From the NCBI GenBank assembly GCA_035295985.1, contig DATHBT010000314.1:1-7190 (forward strand): DNA of 7,190 nt, in the 5' to 3' direction. Shown piece after piece: positions 6,315 to 7,190 of this stretch (its first letter is position 1; each line of letters starts with the position of its first letter). Below the pieces are notes generated by a model that saw only the letters and a program-made list of their open reading frames with translations, did no database searches and was not told the origin of the DNA. Both the position numbers and the translations under genes were made by a program. The DNA is from JAIVGV01 sp035295985. Its GTDB lineage: Bacteria; Acidobacteriota; Blastocatellia; Pyrinomonadales; Pyrinomonadaceae.

Positions 6315-7118
6315 ATGAGCAGGAACGGGGCGAGACTGACGGCGGGCGAGCGGGCGACACTTCGACTCTTACAGGTAGCGCCGTGGCTCGCCTTCCTGCT
6401 GCTCGCGCTGCCCGCGCCCGTCTATTTCTTCCTGCGCTACCTCGCCGCGGAAGAGGCCCCCGGCGAGTGGCTGCTCGTCGCGATGACGACGCTCGGCATC
6501 GGCGCTGTGGCGGGGCTGGTCGTGGCCGCGCTCATCGTCGTCTATCGCGTCTTCTGGATGCGGCGGCTGCGCGAGCGGCTGTCGGCCGACGGCGTCACCT
6601 CCGCCGAGCTGCGCTACTTCACGCGCGAGCTGACGCGCGAGGAGCGGCGAGCGCTGCGAGAGATCGAGCAACAGCGCCCCGCGCTCGCCGAAGCCTACCG
6701 CGACACGCTGGCCTCGCGGCTGACAGCCACGCGACTGCTCGCGCGCGTCAGCCGCGAGGCAGAGACGGTCGAGCGCAGGCTGACGGACGCGGCCCGCGCC
6801 CAATCGGCCGAGCGCGCGACCCTCGAAACTGAATTGCGGGCAGACCGCGAACGGCTCGCGCGCGTCGCGAAGGAGACGCGCGCTCGCCAGGCGCAGGCCG
6901 AGACGCGGCTGCGCGCCATCGAGGCCGCCGCCGCACGCGGAGCGAGCCTTGAGGAGACCGGCATCGCGCTCGAACGGCTCGAACTCGCCGACGCATACAA
7001 CGCCCGCGCGCTCGAAGATGCGCGTCTCGAAGCCGAGGCGCGCGCCGAAGTCGAAAGAGAGCTACGCGAGGCCCGCCCCCGCGAACTGGAAGAGGGCGGG
7101 CGCGGACAAACCATGTAG
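6315..7118 (+). CDS. Hypothetical membrane protein: two TM helices plus long coiled coil
   Basis: I do not recognise a family for this 267-residue product. Residues 1-19 are short and basic. Two hydrophobic helices follow, about 20-42 (VAPWLAFLLLALPAPVYFFL) and 53-78 (LLVAMTTLGIGAVAGLVVAA onward), then a basic WMRRLRER. Residues about 95-258 are almost entirely charged helix, rich in Arg, Glu, Ala and Leu with heptad-like spacing, so a long coiled coil on the cytoplasmic side is expected (positive-inside, inference). This suggests a membrane-anchored scaffold or stress protein, but no catalytic motif is visible. The frame is open upstream to 6039, but the purine-rich AGGGGG (6304-6309) places the start at 6315 (5-nt spacing) or the adjacent ATG at 6312. 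The gene diverges from the VWA gene. Its last codons and TAG lie within a GC hairpin repeat, so the C-terminus may have been altered by that insertion. Confidence 0.75.
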   Translation: MSRNGARLTAGERATLRLLQVAPWLAFLLLALPAPVYFFLRYLAAEEAPGEWLLVAMTTLGIGAVAGLVVAALIVVYRVFWMRRLRERLSADGVTSAELRYFTRELTREERRALREIEQQRPALAEAYRDTLASRLTATRLLARVSREAETVERRLTDAARAQSAERATLETELRADRERLARVAKETRARQAQAETRLRAIEAAAARGASLEETGIALERLELADAYNARALEDARLEAEARAEVERELREARPRELEEGGRGQTM

Positions 7119-7140
7119 GGGCGGGGCTTGTCCCTGCCCG
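7098..7140. repeat. REP-like GC hairpin repeat spanning a stop codon
   Basis: Right after the TAG at 7116-7118, the arms 7119-7126 (GGGCGGGG) and 7132-7139 (CCCTGCCC) form an 8-bp stem, with one G-T pair, around a 5-nt loop. A second potential stem pairs GGACAA (7104-7109) with TTGTCC (7128-7133). The 'ATGTAGGGGCGGGGC...TGCCC' pattern resembles dispersed GC-rich palindromes that I recall from several bacterial phyla; membership in a particular family is from memory. It may act as a transcript end or stabiliser, but no T-run follows. Confidence 0.5.
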
Positions 7141-7160
7141 TCGAGCGCCGCAGCGCGAAA

Positions 7161-7190
7161 ACAGTAACGTCGGCATTCGACGATGACTGT
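7161..7190. other. Imperfect dyad at the window edge
   Basis: ACAGT (7161-7165) pairs with ACTGT (7186-7190), and inside it CGTCG (7168-7172) pairs with CGACG (7178-7182) around a 5-nt loop, with unpaired bases between the stems. The stretch lies downstream of the membrane protein gene. It may be part of a terminator or operator, or chance; it could continue beyond the window. No gene is visible in 7119-7190. Confidence 0.25.

Overview
The window is GC-rich (about two thirds G+C by eye) bacterial chromosomal DNA. Four genes lie head to tail on the minus strand and one diverges from them on the plus strand. The mix of a secreted multi-Asp-box Vps10/BNR-like protein, a secreted LolA-like protein, a VWFA-related secreted protein and a persulfide dioxygenase-rhodanese fusion fits an aerobic Gram-negative soil bacterium. 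Acidobacteriota, perhaps Blastocatellia, is my best guess; this is an inference from gene families and style, since no phylogenetic marker is present.

Layout from right to left on the minus strand. An AT-rich divergent promoter region (about 6218-6311) separates the plus-strand gene for a two-TM coiled-coil membrane protein (6315-7118) from the minus-strand genes. The first minus-strand gene encodes a secreted VWA-like protein (5264-6217). After a 30-nt gap comes a CstB-like persulfide dioxygenase with one pseudo-rhodanese and one catalytic rhodanese domain (3833-5233); these two probably form an operon. Next is a LolA-like periplasmic protein (2715-3557) with a good ribosome binding site and a candidate ECF-sigma promoter (TGAAAC-N17-CGTA). 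Last is a large secreted beta-propeller protein with at least 11 Asp-boxes (1-2532), whose 3' end lies outside the window. It has no full-length line in a simple start-to-stop ORF scan because it runs off the edge, but the frame is open for 844 codons.

The most unusual feature is a pair of intergenic repeat elements, 2555-2715 and 3694-3815, on either side of the LolA-like gene. Each is built of degenerate 7-bp units (GTCAGTT / GTCCGTG types) running in one direction on the left side and as the reverse complement on the right, so each forms long imperfect hairpins. The two elements share a 41-bp block in opposite orientation (35/41 identical by my count). A different REP-like GC hairpin overlaps the stop codon of the plus-strand gene at 7098-7140.

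The genes do not form an obvious single pathway. The persulfide dioxygenase is a cytoplasmic sulfide/persulfide detoxification enzyme. The other four products are envelope or exported proteins. No tRNA, rRNA, CRISPR array, transposase or phage gene was seen.
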